The translations under genes were made by a program, and so were the position numbers. Shown piece after piece: positions 8,226 to 16,558 of a DNA stretch of 34,878 bases. Numbering within the stretch: the first letter of the stretch is position 1; each line of letters starts with the position of its first letter. Origin of the DNA: JAAYCI01 sp964370445 (GTDB taxonomy: Bacteria; Bacillota; Clostridia; Oscillospirales; Ruminococcaceae); the NCBI GenBank assembly GCA_964370445.1, contig CAYJJK010000014.1, positions 1-34,878 on the forward strand, given 5' to 3'. Below the pieces are notes generated by a model, which saw only the letters and a list, made by a program, of their open reading frames with translations, made no database searches and was not told the DNA's origin.

Positions 8226-8254
8226 ATTATCAGACATTTTTTGAAAAATGTAAA
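8226..8254 (-). promoter_or_regulatory. Promoter of the chemoreceptor gene
   Basis: On the minus strand, TTTACA (8249-8254) and GATAAT (8226-8231) are separated by 17 bp, about 50 nt upstream of the start codon. This resembles a vegetative sigma-A promoter, not the sigma-28 type often used for chemotaxis genes. Confidence 0.55.
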
Positions 8255-8574
8255 TACTTTTTTAAAAAGTGAAAGAGATTTCAGCTGGTTGTAGAGCGGA
8301 TTAACCCGTCTGTAATATCTCATTTTTGTATCTTGGACACACAATACCGTGTTTTATTATCTGAAGACCATACCTTTAGATAATTTTATATTTTACTGTG
8401 ATACGGCTATCTTTTGAAGACACGTTGCCGCCGCTCAGTGAGCGGTTGGCAAATGCACCGAACACACCGGGCAGCTATCAAAACTTGTTTTCCGGCTACA
8501 ATCATGTGGCCGTTCTCTACAAAATCTTGGGCAGAAGCGCAAAAGGCTGATGAGATAAAAAAACGCCAATAAGT
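8255..8574. other. Intergenic stretch with one hairpin
   Basis: No supported gene. A hairpin with stem CCGCTC/GAGCGG and outer TTGCC/GGCAA arms lies at 8425-8452 but lacks a T-tract, so it is not a clear terminator. The plus frame around it reads ERLANAPNTPGSYQNLF and continues for a short way before stops. It could be a fragment of a lost gene, not identified. Confidence 0.3.
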
Positions 8575-8604
8575 TTGACTGTCCCCTTATGTTCATGATA
8601 CAAT
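8575..8604 (+). promoter_or_regulatory. Candidate promoter for the membrane protein gene
   Basis: TTGACT (8575-8580) and TACAAT (8599-8604) with an 18-bp spacer, about 190 nt upstream of the 8795 start. Good hexamers, slightly long spacing. Confidence 0.45.
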
Positions 8605-8794
8605 AACCTTGGTCACAATGCACATGACATCACACTTTAGGAAGCATCCAAAGATGAAGTTTATCCTGCAAAAAACGGGAGGATACCCAAAAATATAGAA
8701 CCCTTTTTGACATCCTCAAAACAGCTTATAAAGTGCTACAAAATATTGGTTTGTTTGTGTCTGGATTAAATGTATAGGGGGCATTTAGATAAGC

Positions 8795-10465
8795 ATGATT
8801 ACAAAAAAAACAAAGTTCCTCAGCAATTTAGGACAAATTACGCAAGCCCACTGTGAAAAGATAAAGGTGATAGCCGCCTTACTTTTGGTTTTGGGTTCTT
8901 TCTTTGTGGTTCTTTTGGGTTTTGGCATCAAATATGAGGTGAATGATGATGCCATTATTAGTAGCATTGCCAGTGGTGCACTTGGAGGCTCCACCGAGAG
9001 GCTAATTTATATCAATATCTTGATTGGGTATTTTTTGCAGTTTTTCTATTCATTGGTGCCCGGCATCAATTGGTACGTTTGGCTTCAGCTTGCCTCAGTT
9101 GTTTGTTGTTTTGTCTTTCTTTGCTATCTCGCACTAGACAAATTGTCCCTTTTTTATGGGTGTATCCTCAGCGGAATTTTTATGATACTCATTGGTTTTG
9201 ACATTCTGATGTGGTTTCAATATTCTAAAAATGCAGCTGTACTGTGTGTAACCGGCATTGTTTGCATCCGCCTTGCCATAGAGGAAGCAAACAAAAAAAA
9301 GGTTATCTTTTTTTACTTGTTCGGGGGCCTTATGATGTTGCTGGGCTCTATGATACGCTTTGAAAGCTTTGCCGCCGCCGGCGCTTTAAGCCTGCCTTTT
9401 TTGTGCCTAGGGTTAAAGAAAAAGATGTTTGTTCGCTTGGGGGCTGTGATGGGCAGTTTGCTGTTGTGTGCGGTAGCGCTGGAAGCTGTTCATATCTCAA
9501 GTTATCAAAATAACGATGAATGGGTTGACTACTTCCACTATAATGAAATAAGAACCGAAATTTCAGATTATAGAATGACCTTTGCAAACGAGGCCGATGC
9601 TGCACAATACGGTTTAAGCCCCAACGAATTTTCACTGATTCAAAGCTGGAATTTTTACGATTCTGAAGTGTTTACCACCGAAAGGCTAACCGAATTGGCA
9701 CAGCAGATGCCTTCGCAAGGAGGAAGCCATGTCGTGCGCGAATTTGTATACAAATTCAGCCACTATTTTTACGAATATTTGCCTTTTTTACTGCTTGGTT
9801 TTATGATGCTGGCATTTTTATTTTTTGGCGAATATAAAAAAGGTCTCCACTTTTTGCTTACTTTTTTTATGCTTAGTGTCCTTTTAGCTTATCTTTTATA
9901 TGTTTCCCGCTTGCCGCATCGTGTAGAGATTGTGTTGCTTTTTTCCACCTCCATCTATGCCGCGCTATGTTTTCCCGCAAAAAAAGAATGGCGCCCACAA
10001 AAAGCACTTTGTGGGTTTGCGCTTTGTGCCACTATTTTAATTTCCGGCAGCTATTTGGAGGCACAACAGCTTATGTTGGACGACAGAGATGGACGAGAAC
10101 TCAACCGCCCTTATTTTGATACCCTTAGCGCCGACAAAGACAACCTTTATATTGTAGATGTCAATGTTATGGATATGATGATGGGTTACGATGTATTTGA
10201 AATACGGCCAAAGGGGTATTTTTCTAATATTGTGTTTTTGGGTGGCTGGCAATCCAATTCCCCCATTGAAAACCAAAAACTTCAAAATTATGGTTATACA
10301 AACCCCTATAGAGCGATGCTGGGTGAAAACACCTATTATGTTACCAACAACTATTTGGCCCAGCAGGCACATCTTCAGCAGTATTATAATGAAAGTGCCC
10401 ACACGATAGAAGTAGCAGAGCTTGCAGGCCCGAATTTTGGCGTGTTTCGTATGGAAACCGAATGA
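8795..10465 (+). CDS. Polytopic membrane protein, possible GT-C-like glycosyltransferase
   Basis: A 556-residue protein with about 10-12 predicted membrane helices and an outside-facing soluble C-terminal region (about residues 425-556). After helix 1 comes YEVNDDAIISSIASGALGG. An acidic motif in the first external loop is a hallmark of GT-C-fold glycosyltransferases, which use lipid-linked sugars, and similar NDD-loop proteins are common and uncharacterised in Clostridia. A large loop between helices (about 230-320) contains no recognised motif. The ribosome binding site (GGGGG) lies about 13 nt from the ATG, a long spacing, so the start is uncertain. It is a single gene followed by a terminator. 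The substrate is unknown and the glycosyltransferase idea is inference. Confidence 0.75.
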   Translation: MITKKTKFLSNLGQITQAHCEKIKVIAALLLVLGSFFVVLLGFGIKYEVNDDAIISSIASGALGGSTERLIYINILIGYFLQFFYSLVPGINWYVWLQLASVVCCFVFLCYLALDKLSLFYGCILSGIFMILIGFDILMWFQYSKNAAVLCVTGIVCIRLAIEEANKKKVIFFYLFGGLMMLLGSMIRFESFAAAGALSLPFLCLGLKKKMFVRLGAVMGSLLLCAVALEAVHISSYQNNDEWVDYFHYNEIRTEISDYRMTFANEADAAQYGLSPNEFSLIQSWNFYDSEVFTTERLTELAQQMPSQGGSHVVREFVYKFSHYFYEYLPFLLLGFMMLAFLFFGEYKKGLHFLLTFFMLSVLLAYLLYVSRLPHRVEIVLLFSTSIYAALCFPAKKEWRPQKALCGFALCATILISGSYLEAQQLMLDDRDGRELNRPYFDTLSADKDNLYIVDVNVMDMMMGYDVFEIRPKGYFSNIVFLGGWQSNSPIENQKLQNYGYTNPYRAMLGENTYYVTNNYLAQQAHLQQYYNESAHTIEVAELAGPNFGVFRMETE

Positions 10466-10470
10466 ATATC

Positions 10471-10495
10471 CCCCGGCACAGCCGGAAGTTTTATT
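10471..10495 (+). terminator. Terminator after the membrane protein gene
   Basis: CCGGC (10473-10477), loop ACA, GCCGG (10481-10485), then AAGTTTTATT. Short but GC-rich, 6 nt after the stop codon. Confidence 0.6.
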
Positions 10496-10507
10496 CATGC
10501 AAAAAAG

Positions 10508-10541
10508 GCACAGGCTGAACTTGTAAAGTTCAAGCCTGTGC
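10508..10541. terminator. Bidirectional terminator between convergent genes
   Basis: GCACAGGCT-GAACTT pairs with AAGTTCAAGCCTGTGC (one bulge, 4-nt loop). An A-run on the left (10501-10506) becomes a T-tract for the minus-strand gene ending at 10554. It separates that gene from the plus-strand membrane protein gene. Confidence 0.8.
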
Positions 10542-10553
10542 ATTTAAATTTAA

Positions 10554-11033
10554 CTAGCCTGTTGTAACTGTAGGCGTGGCACCGTCTTCACCCATGCCAA
10601 TTTCAATGATGACAGACTCGGAGAAGTTAACCCCAAAGAAGGGAATTCCATTTCCTTCACTGTCCACAATAAAAATATCCCAAGTTTCATCTAAAGCGGT
10701 TTGAACATCACTTTCAAACTCAAACGTTTCACCGCCCGGAAAAATATCTTCGCCAAGCAAATCCTCGCCAAAAGTTTCTTGGCTTGTGGGGGTGATATAT
10801 AATTCGTAAATGTCAAAACCGGTGCTGTTTGTGATGATGATATGCTGGCTGTAGAGTGCATCATCATTGGCCATGGAGGCCGTATCGCTTGCCACCGCCT
10901 CCGAAGCCAAGGGCGCAGAAACGGCAGCAGAAGAGGTCGCTGTGGCAGAAGAGGTTGGCCCCTCTGTGCTAGCACAGGCCACAGCAAAAAACACCAAGGC
11001 CAGTGCAGATATACTTGCAAATACTCTTTTCAT
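10554..11033 (-). CDS. Small lipoprotein with an IYxLYxTP..GED domain
   Basis: A 159-residue lipoprotein. It has a signal peptide with lipobox (MKRVFASISALALVFFAVAC, lipid on the Cys), then a Ser/Ala/Thr-rich linker (about residues 22-55) and a compact domain (about 65-150) with HIIITNSTGFDIYELYITP, GEDLLGEDIFPGGETFEF, DIFIVDSEGNG and IEIGMGEDG. The same domain pattern occurs in the lipoprotein encoded at 19239-19775, so the two are distant paralogues; similar small secreted domains are widespread but unnamed to my knowledge. The ATG at 11033 has GGGAGG upstream, so a longer frame to 11087 is not used. It starts 43 nt after the Ig-repeat lipoprotein gene on the same strand, probably one operon. 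Confidence 0.8.
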   Translation of the reverse strand: MKRVFASISALALVFFAVACASTEGPTSSATATSSAAVSAPLASEAVASDTASMANDDALYSQHIIITNSTGFDIYELYITPTSQETFGEDLLGEDIFPGGETFEFESDVQTALDETWDIFIVDSEGNGIPFFGVNFSESVIIEIGMGEDGATPTVTTG

Positions 11034-11076
11034 ATTTATCCTCCCGTTGTGTTTGAGGTGTATGGTTATGTGTTTT

Positions 11077-13104
11077 TTATCTACCAATCGAAATTTTTAC
11101 ACGCGTGCTAGTGTTGTAACTATCCTCTTGCGCCGTAACGTAAAAATCGCCCAAATCCGGAATTGCATCGTGATACACCGTAAACTCGATAACACCGTCT
11201 TCGTCTGTTGTGCCTAGGAAAGTATTGTCTTCAATACTGTCGAGCTCCAAGCCCTCCACATAGTTCGATATGTCTGTCCCTTCGTAAATGGTAAGGTTTG
11301 GAATGGTAAAAACGACAGAGATATTTTCAACCGAACTTGTGTCACTTCCGGCTAAGGTGTAGATATAATCCACTTCGTTTGCATCTTCTGTTTCAGCATT
11401 TGCGGAAATTCTCGTCGGATTTGCTGTTAACCCGGCGGTTGGATTTCTACGAGGCGTCGGCTGTGGCTGTGGCTGTGGTTCAGGTTCTGGCTCTGGTTCA
11501 GGCTCTGGTTCAGGCTCAGGCTCCGGCTCGGGCTGAGGCGTCGGCGCCGGGGCACTGACTTGCACCACAGCTTCTTGGCTGGCCTTTGAGCCCAAGACAC
11601 CGTTTACTGTGCTGTTCACAACGCAGAAATACCCAACGCTTCCAAGCGCGCTTGTGGACGGCGTATAGCTTGCCGAGGTGGCATTGGGGATCAGGGTACC
11701 ATGGCCTGTGTCCACGCGGCTGTACCACTGATAGCTAAGCGCTTCACCGGAAGCGGCAACAGTAAGCGGTGTAGCCGCTGCATTTTGTTCATATTGAGCA
11801 CTTTGCGGCTGCGTGGTGATGGTGGGTTGCGGGTAAATTTCAATGCTTGCCGGTGCACTTGTTGCCGTGGTGGTGGGGCCGGTGACAACACAATAGTAAT
11901 ACAATTTCCCCACGATGTTTGTGGGCGGTGTGAATGTGGCAGCCGTAGCCCCCGCCACCGGTGTGCGGCCTCGGTTGTCATTTTGTGTGTTGACATACCA
12001 CGCATAGCTTAGGTTGTCCCCCTGTGCTTGCACGCTAAGTGGTGCCACTAAGTTTGCCGGGGTATTTTGCGGATATCGTGCCCCCACGGGGTTGGTAATA
12101 ATGTAAGCGGCAGCGGGCGGTGATGCAACTACTTCCACGGCAATGGCACGGCTTTGTGTGGAAACATCCCCTGAGGTGACCACGCAGTAATAATATTGGG
12201 TGCCAAGGTCAGAGGTGAGTGGTTTATAAGTGGCTGCGGTGGCACCGTTTATGGCTGTGCCACCTGTGTTTCTGTTTTGTGTGTTTTGATACCACTGATA
12301 TTGGAAAGTTCCGTTGCCACCTGTGGCACGAACAAGCAAATTTGCCACGTCGGATTCTTGTGTGTTCTGCACATAGCGCACATCTCGGGATTGTTCTGCA
12401 ATTTGAACACCGCTAGAGGTTTCGGTTTGATACACTTCCACGGTGACAACACGGGTATTCACCACGGCCATGGCATCGCCCTCTCCACTGCCTACGGCGC
12501 AGAAATAATACGTGGTTCCAACCGTTTGCACAGGCGGTGTAAAGTTTGCCTCGGTGGCGCCGTCTATCGCAGTAGCATTCTCTGTGCTATTTTGTGTGTT
12601 TTGATACCACTGGTACGATGTGGCACCAGTTGCCCCAACATGCAAGGGCGCAACAGGTGTTCGAGAACTGAGCGCATGGCGAATATCTTGTGGCTGCTCT
12701 GTAATTGCAAACGTAGAGGAAAGAACCGTAACGATGGATTCATTTGTGCGAATGCTTTGGCCGTTTGCCTGTGTAATCAAAGCTACATATTGAAAATCGC
12801 CCGCTTCACTTACCGGAGGATAAAACGGTTCATCTGCCGTAAAGGTGGACACAGTTGTGTAGCTGCCCCCTTCTACACGTTGCCACTCGATGCGCATCCC
12901 CTCTGTCTCAACGCCGGAATAGCTCAGCGTAAGTGGCGTCATATTGCTTTCGCTTGCCCCTTGTTCATAGCTTACTGTGGTGGGGGAAAGCGTTGCGGTT
13001 GCCGTGGTGCTTTCGCTGTTGCTACGGCAGCTTCCCGCCCCAAAAGCAAGCGCCAAAACAAAAGAAAACAAAAGCATACATGTAAAACGAAATTTCCTTG
13101 CCAT
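11077..13104 (-). CDS. Ig-like repeat lipoprotein with Pro-Glu linker
   Basis: A 675-residue cell-surface lipoprotein. The signal peptide ends at a lipobox (LALAFGAGSC). Then follow about five Ig-like domains of roughly 90 residues (about residues 40-515), each with a core such as YQWYQNTQN, a GATAATYTPP-like strand and a YYYCVV strand near the end, as in bacterial Ig-like domains. A Pro-Glu/Pro-Gln linker (about 520-550) leads to a C-terminal beta domain (about 560-675) that looks like an Ig or CARDB-type module (IYTLAGSDTSSVENISVVFTI). Such proteins usually mediate adhesion or polysaccharide binding. AAGGAG precedes the ATG. It is the first gene of a probable operon with the small lipoprotein downstream. 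The ligand is unknown. Confidence 0.85.
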   Translation of the reverse strand: MARKFRFTCMLLFSFVLALAFGAGSCRSNSESTTATATLSPTTVSYEQGASESNMTPLTLSYSGVETEGMRIEWQRVEGGSYTTVSTFTADEPFYPPVSEAGDFQYVALITQANGQSIRTNESIVTVLSSTFAITEQPQDIRHALSSRTPVAPLHVGATGATSYQWYQNTQNSTENATAIDGATEANFTPPVQTVGTTYYFCAVGSGEGDAMAVVNTRVVTVEVYQTETSSGVQIAEQSRDVRYVQNTQESDVANLLVRATGGNGTFQYQWYQNTQNRNTGGTAINGATAATYKPLTSDLGTQYYYCVVTSGDVSTQSRAIAVEVVASPPAAAYIITNPVGARYPQNTPANLVAPLSVQAQGDNLSYAWYVNTQNDNRGRTPVAGATAATFTPPTNIVGKLYYYCVVTGPTTTATSAPASIEIYPQPTITTQPQSAQYEQNAAATPLTVAASGEALSYQWYSRVDTGHGTLIPNATSASYTPSTSALGSVGYFCVVNSTVNGVLGSKASQEAVVQVSAPAPTPQPEPEPEPEPEPEPEPEPEPQPQPQPTPRRNPTAGLTANPTRISANAETEDANEVDYIYTLAGSDTSSVENISVVFTIPNLTIYEGTDISNYVEGLELDSIEDNTFLGTTDEDGVIEFTVYHDAIPDLGDFYVTAQEDSYNTSTRVKISIGR
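11457..11540. repeat. 6-bp microsatellite encoding the Pro-Glu linker
   Basis: Near-perfect hexamer repeats (CTGTGG and TTCAGG/CTCTGG variants on the plus strand) encode the PEPEPE/PQPQP linker of the Ig-repeat lipoprotein. The unit is a multiple of three, so copy-number change would vary linker length without frameshift. Confidence 0.8.
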
Positions 13105-13461
13105 TTCTTATCACTCCTTGTTCATTTTCAATGTCGTTGCAGCGATGCAGTGTATGAATACATTAATCCTCTTGTGCTCGCGCACTGTTTTCTCCTTTTT
13201 ATTCTCAAAGGTGAAAACAACATGAGCGGTATCAATTTCAAAAGGTTCCGCTTGAATGGTAGAATCTTATGGATGTATTCTATCCAGTGTACCACATCAT
13301 TTTTTAAAAGAGAATCGGAAAACCAAAAAAAGTGCGATTTTATAATGTAAAACGGGTGTCGCAATGGGTAAATCAGCCAAAACAGATATTTCCTGCCATA
13401 TTATGTTACAAAATATGGCAAGTTTAAACTACCGCTACTCAAAAAAACATTCTGACCACTT
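13105..13461. other. Intergenic region upstream of the Ig-lipoprotein
   Basis: Should hold the minus-strand promoter of the Ig-lipoprotein operon, but no pair of hexamers stands out. Open frames here on both strands lack ribosome binding sites and protein-like composition. Confidence 0.3.
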
Positions 13462-13746
13462 TCAATCAATTAATTCTACCGTAACAGCCACACTGTCGCC
13501 GATATTTTTACCAATTTTTGCTCTAATACTTTTGAGTATCCCAATGATATAACAGACCGATCCGTCCTCATTTTTAACTCCCATATTCACAATACTACCA
13601 ATATACGGCTCACCATCAAAGGTAACGCTTACCTTTAGCCGTCCTTTGCCAAACTCTTTTTTTATGTCGACAGGCACAGGGAGGAACGCTCCGCCACCGC
13701 TACCTTCACAAATAGTGGCTTTAAAGCTGAATTTACGATTTTTCAT
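13462..13746 (-). CDS. DUF1905 domain protein
   Basis: A 94-residue soluble protein matching DUF1905: KFSFKATICEGSGGGAFLPVP, DIKKEFGKGRLKVSVTFDGEPY, then GSIVNMG, a less conserved loop (VKNEDGSVCYI), and a closing IGILKSIRAKIGKNIGD with AVTVEL. The whole domain is the protein, a small beta-barrel of unknown role. A GTG start at 13758 is possible, but the ATG at 13746 is a better match to family N-termini, with AGGTG about 10 nt upstream. It is oriented with the operon to its right but lies 89 nt beyond the end of the solute-binding gene with no overlap, so co-transcription is uncertain. Confidence 0.85.
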   Translation of the reverse strand: MKNRKFSFKATICEGSGGGAFLPVPVDIKKEFGKGRLKVSVTFDGEPYIGSIVNMGVKNEDGSVCYIIGILKSIRAKIGKNIGDSVAVTVELID

Positions 13747-13847
13747 AATGGGGAACACCTACAAATGAATTGAATTACGATTTATTTAGATATGATTTGG
13801 TAAATTAATGCTTACCCTGTTTTTCTCAACCGCTCTCACCCAAAGCC

Positions 13848-14999
13848 TCATGCTAAAAGCTCTTCCCAAAACTCGTGAAAATCTTCCTGGTTTTCATAGG
13901 TGTAGCCTTCATCCGAATAAATGAGGGTTAAATCTGAAAGAGGTCTTTCTTCTTCGCTTTGTACATCAAGGCGCATCGACCATGCGCCTTCTTGCAAATA
14001 GGGCAAATACCCAGTGCCCGTGCCGTCTGTTTCGCCAAAAATAAAGCGGATAAAAAGCTTTGCCGTGTTTATGTTCCTTGCGCCGCCGGCTATCATGATG
14101 TTCACAGACGAGGCCACACCGTCAAAGGGAGAAACGCCCGTGGCAAATTCTAAGTGGTATCCAATCTGCCTCAAACGCAACTTGCTTGACACCATGAGTC
14201 CCAGCGCTTCATCCTCGTCATTAAGCCCCACAGCGTCGGCCACTTCATCACTTGAATTAACGATGTGCAAGCCATTTTCTACAAGCTTTCGAATGAATGT
14301 TTCAGCAGCACTTTCCCCGTTTTCACCGGCAAAGGGCTCCTCTGCCCATTCTTCGTAGGCTTCTTCCATCAAATCGTTGTTTTTAATGAACATATTGTAC
14401 ATAGCCAGTGTGGTGACGCTTTGCATCGGGTTTGGGGCATACACCTTGCCATGCCAACGTTCTTCGGTGAGCTCCCACCAGTTTTCTATTGGTTGCTCCT
14501 CGAACAAAGCGGGGTTATAGTGGATGAAAATGGCCTCGGTAAACAGCGGAACCAAGTTGTCCTGTGTCTTTATCATTTTGTCTGCCATGTCACTTGGGAT
14601 GTAGGGGTGCGCATAGCCGTTTGGTATGAAATCATTCGATAAAACGCCATTCACATCGGTTAAGAAAAGGATGTCACAATCGTAGCGGCCACTGTCGATG
14701 GTGGCTCTTGCGTCTGCAATCAGCCGCTCACCACGCAAATCTTGCACCTCCACCAAAAGCCCTGGGTACTCGGCCTCAAAAGCCTCTGCCACCTCCAGCA
14801 TACGCGAAGACACGCTGTATACCGTCAGCACGTCTTCTGCCAGGGCCTTTTCATACAAATCCCCCGGAGTTTCTTCGGCAGAAAGCCGTGCATTCTCCAG
14901 CCAGAGAGTCATCTCATGGCTCATAACGCTCTTGCTGCAAGCAGAAAACAAAAACACACCTGCCAAAAGCACGGCCACCGCTATCAAAGAACGTTTCAT
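13848..14999 (-). CDS. Solute-binding lipoprotein (iron/polyamine-type ABC binding protein)
   Basis: A 383-residue lipoprotein (lipobox LFSAC, residues about 17-21) with the periplasmic-binding fold typical of family 1/6 iron(III), thiamine or polyamine receptors: LTVYSVSSRMLEVAEAFEAEYPGLLVEV, then DCDILFLTDVNGVLSND, FIHYNPALF, ENWWELTEERWHGKVYAPNP and a late FIRFIFGE segment. It is the last gene of the operon starting at 18935, and its ATG overlaps the stop of the preceding gene by four bases (ATGA). No ABC permease or ATPase is present, so I infer a sensing role together with the kinase, though transport with a remote permease is possible. The ligand cannot be predicted. Confidence 0.85.
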   Translation of the reverse strand: MKRSLIAVAVLLAGVFLFSACSKSVMSHEMTLWLENARLSAEETPGDLYEKALAEDVLTVYSVSSRMLEVAEAFEAEYPGLLVEVQDLRGERLIADARATIDSGRYDCDILFLTDVNGVLSNDFIPNGYAHPYIPSDMADKMIKTQDNLVPLFTEAIFIHYNPALFEEQPIENWWELTEERWHGKVYAPNPMQSVTTLAMYNMFIKNNDLMEEAYEEWAEEPFAGENGESAAETFIRKLVENGLHIVNSSDEVADAVGLNDEDEALGLMVSSKLRLRQIGYHLEFATGVSPFDGVASSVNIMIAGGARNINTAKLFIRFIFGETDGTGTGYLPYLQEGAWSMRLDVQSEEERPLSDLTLIYSDEGYTYENQEDFHEFWEELLA

Positions 15000-16558
15000 C
15001 CAAGCACCTCCCTTTCCACCGCCGAAAATAATGTGTCAAATTGGGTGTACCCGTCCATGAATTCTCGAAAAACCGCATCGTCTGCAATGTCTTTTTCACC
15101 TGAAATGAAAGCTTCGAGGTTTTGCTGTGTATAGGCATCCAGTGCACTAAATTGCTGTGCAAGGGATCTGTCTCTTTGCATGAGTGTTAAGATGGAAAGC
15201 CCGATACCGGACGGTCTGAAGTGGCTTTCGTTTGAGAGCAAGGCTCTTGCATTAAAATATCCGATGTCATAGTCAGAATAGCGCACGCCGTCCACATACT
15301 GTGGATAGTAAAACATGGAACCGATGCCATCAAAATTTTTGTTTTGTATGGTTCCACCCAAATGGTGCATGGTGGCAATCTCGGCCACCTCACCAAAGAT
15401 ATCCACGTCGGTGGGCAATGCATGATCCCAGTCAATACCCTCTTCTCCATACAGGGAGATAAGAAAAGCCTCTTCGCTGAACATTAAATCCAAAAGTGCA
15501 AAGGCTTCGTTTGGGTATTCGGTAAAGGAAGAAATGGCAGCGGCCGGCCAAGGCACGGCAAGCTGTGGCACTGTGTGTGCCCCATTTAAAGGGGCTAGAT
15601 GAGTAAAGTGGCTAAAGCGGTTGGAATCGCTTTCTGTAAACACATCTGAAAGATGAGAGGCCGAAAAAGCCCCAAGGATATTTTCAGGGTCTGTGGCCAG
15701 AGCTGTAAGGCCGCGGCTGTCCAGCTTGAATTGAAGAGGATGAAGTAGGCCTTTTTCATATAGGGATTGTAGATAGAACAGCCCTTCGCGAAATTCGTCT
15801 TCCTGCGGTGAAAAACGCAGGGTATCTTCCTGCATATAAAAGCCGTAACTTGCCGGGTCATAATAGACAAAAGCGTTTAATATGGCATTGTGGCTCATCG
15901 TGTCGTAGTGTTCGTAGCTTCCTGCCAGCGGAATTTCATCTGTAATGCCGTTTTGGTTTGGATCTTCGGTTTGAAAGGCCAAAAGCACGGCTTCCAGCTC
16001 TTCTGTCGTTTTGGGGATGGCAAGCCCCAAGTTGTTCAGCCACGCCGTGTTGATCCAGAAACTCTGCCCATTCCCGGCGCTGCGAGACGGATTTGCACCG
16101 GGCACAAAATACAGCTTGCCGTCCGGCCCGCTTAAAAATTCGCGCCAGCCGTAGCTCTCGTACTCTTCCAGCACCTCGTGCATATGGGTACCTGGGGTGA
16201 TATAGTTGTCGAGCTGTAAAAAATGCTGTGCCAGTTGCCGTGCTTCTTCGCTGCTCAAAAGGGCATTTTGCCCGTCTTGCCAGCCAAACAATACGATGTC
16301 GGTTTTGATGTTTTCATCTAAAAGGGTGTCGGCGATGTAGCTTTCTTCATACGCACCGGGTACCTCGTTGAACACAAGGGTATAGCCTGTTTGTTCTTCT
16401 AGCCACAATTTGTAGTAGTTTGTGTTGATGTTTTGCACATTTTCTGATTTTGGCAAGGTGATGTGCAAAACTACACTTTCCTCTTTCACACAGGAAGTAA
16501 ACAGTGAGAAAGCAAGCACCAAAACCACAAGCAAAGCCAAGCTTTTCAGTCTTTTCAT
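14996..16558 (-). CDS. Solute-binding lipoprotein (LplA-like, family 1)
   Basis: A 520-residue lipoprotein with signal peptide and lipobox (LFSLFTSC) and the fold of LplA-type sugar-binding proteins: an early YYKLWLEEQTGYTLVFNEVP segment, DTLLDENIKTDIVLFG, and the calcium-loop-like DPNQNGITDEIPLAG that marks this subgroup. A C-terminal helical part follows (FNARALLSNESHF onward). The ATG at 16558 overlaps the kinase stop as ATGA; an upstream TTG at 16564 is unlikely. It is followed by a second binding protein with the same four-base overlap. Such proteins normally feed a carbohydrate ABC importer, but none is encoded here. Confidence 0.85.
   Translation of the reverse strand: MKRLKSLALLVVLVLAFSLFTSCVKEESVVLHITLPKSENVQNINTNYYKLWLEEQTGYTLVFNEVPGAYEESYIADTLLDENIKTDIVLFGWQDGQNALLSSEEARQLAQHFLQLDNYITPGTHMHEVLEEYESYGWREFLSGPDGKLYFVPGANPSRSAGNGQSFWINTAWLNNLGLAIPKTTEELEAVLLAFQTEDPNQNGITDEIPLAGSYEHYDTMSHNAILNAFVYYDPASYGFYMQEDTLRFSPQEDEFREGLFYLQSLYEKGLLHPLQFKLDSRGLTALATDPENILGAFSASHLSDVFTESDSNRFSHFTHLAPLNGAHTVPQLAVPWPAAAISSFTEYPNEAFALLDLMFSEEAFLISLYGEEGIDWDHALPTDVDIFGEVAEIATMHHLGGTIQNKNFDGIGSMFYYPQYVDGVRYSDYDIGYFNARALLSNESHFRPSGIGLSILTLMQRDRSLAQQFSALDAYTQQNLEAFISGEKDIADDAVFREFMDGYTQFDTLFSAVEREVLG

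Noticed and set aside
8425..8452. Hairpin considered as a riboswitch or terminator
   Set aside because: There is no T-tract, and no conserved riboswitch motif was seen around it.
12196..13350. Long plus-strand open frame of 384 codons
   Set aside because: It is antisense to the Ig-repeat lipoprotein, is Cys/His-rich with no family resemblance and has no ribosome binding site. The minus-strand frame has a signal peptide and clear domains.
13128..13364. Minus-strand frame of 78 codons upstream of the Ig-lipoprotein
   Set aside because: No ribosome binding site, no recognisable domain, and it occupies the region expected to hold the promoter.
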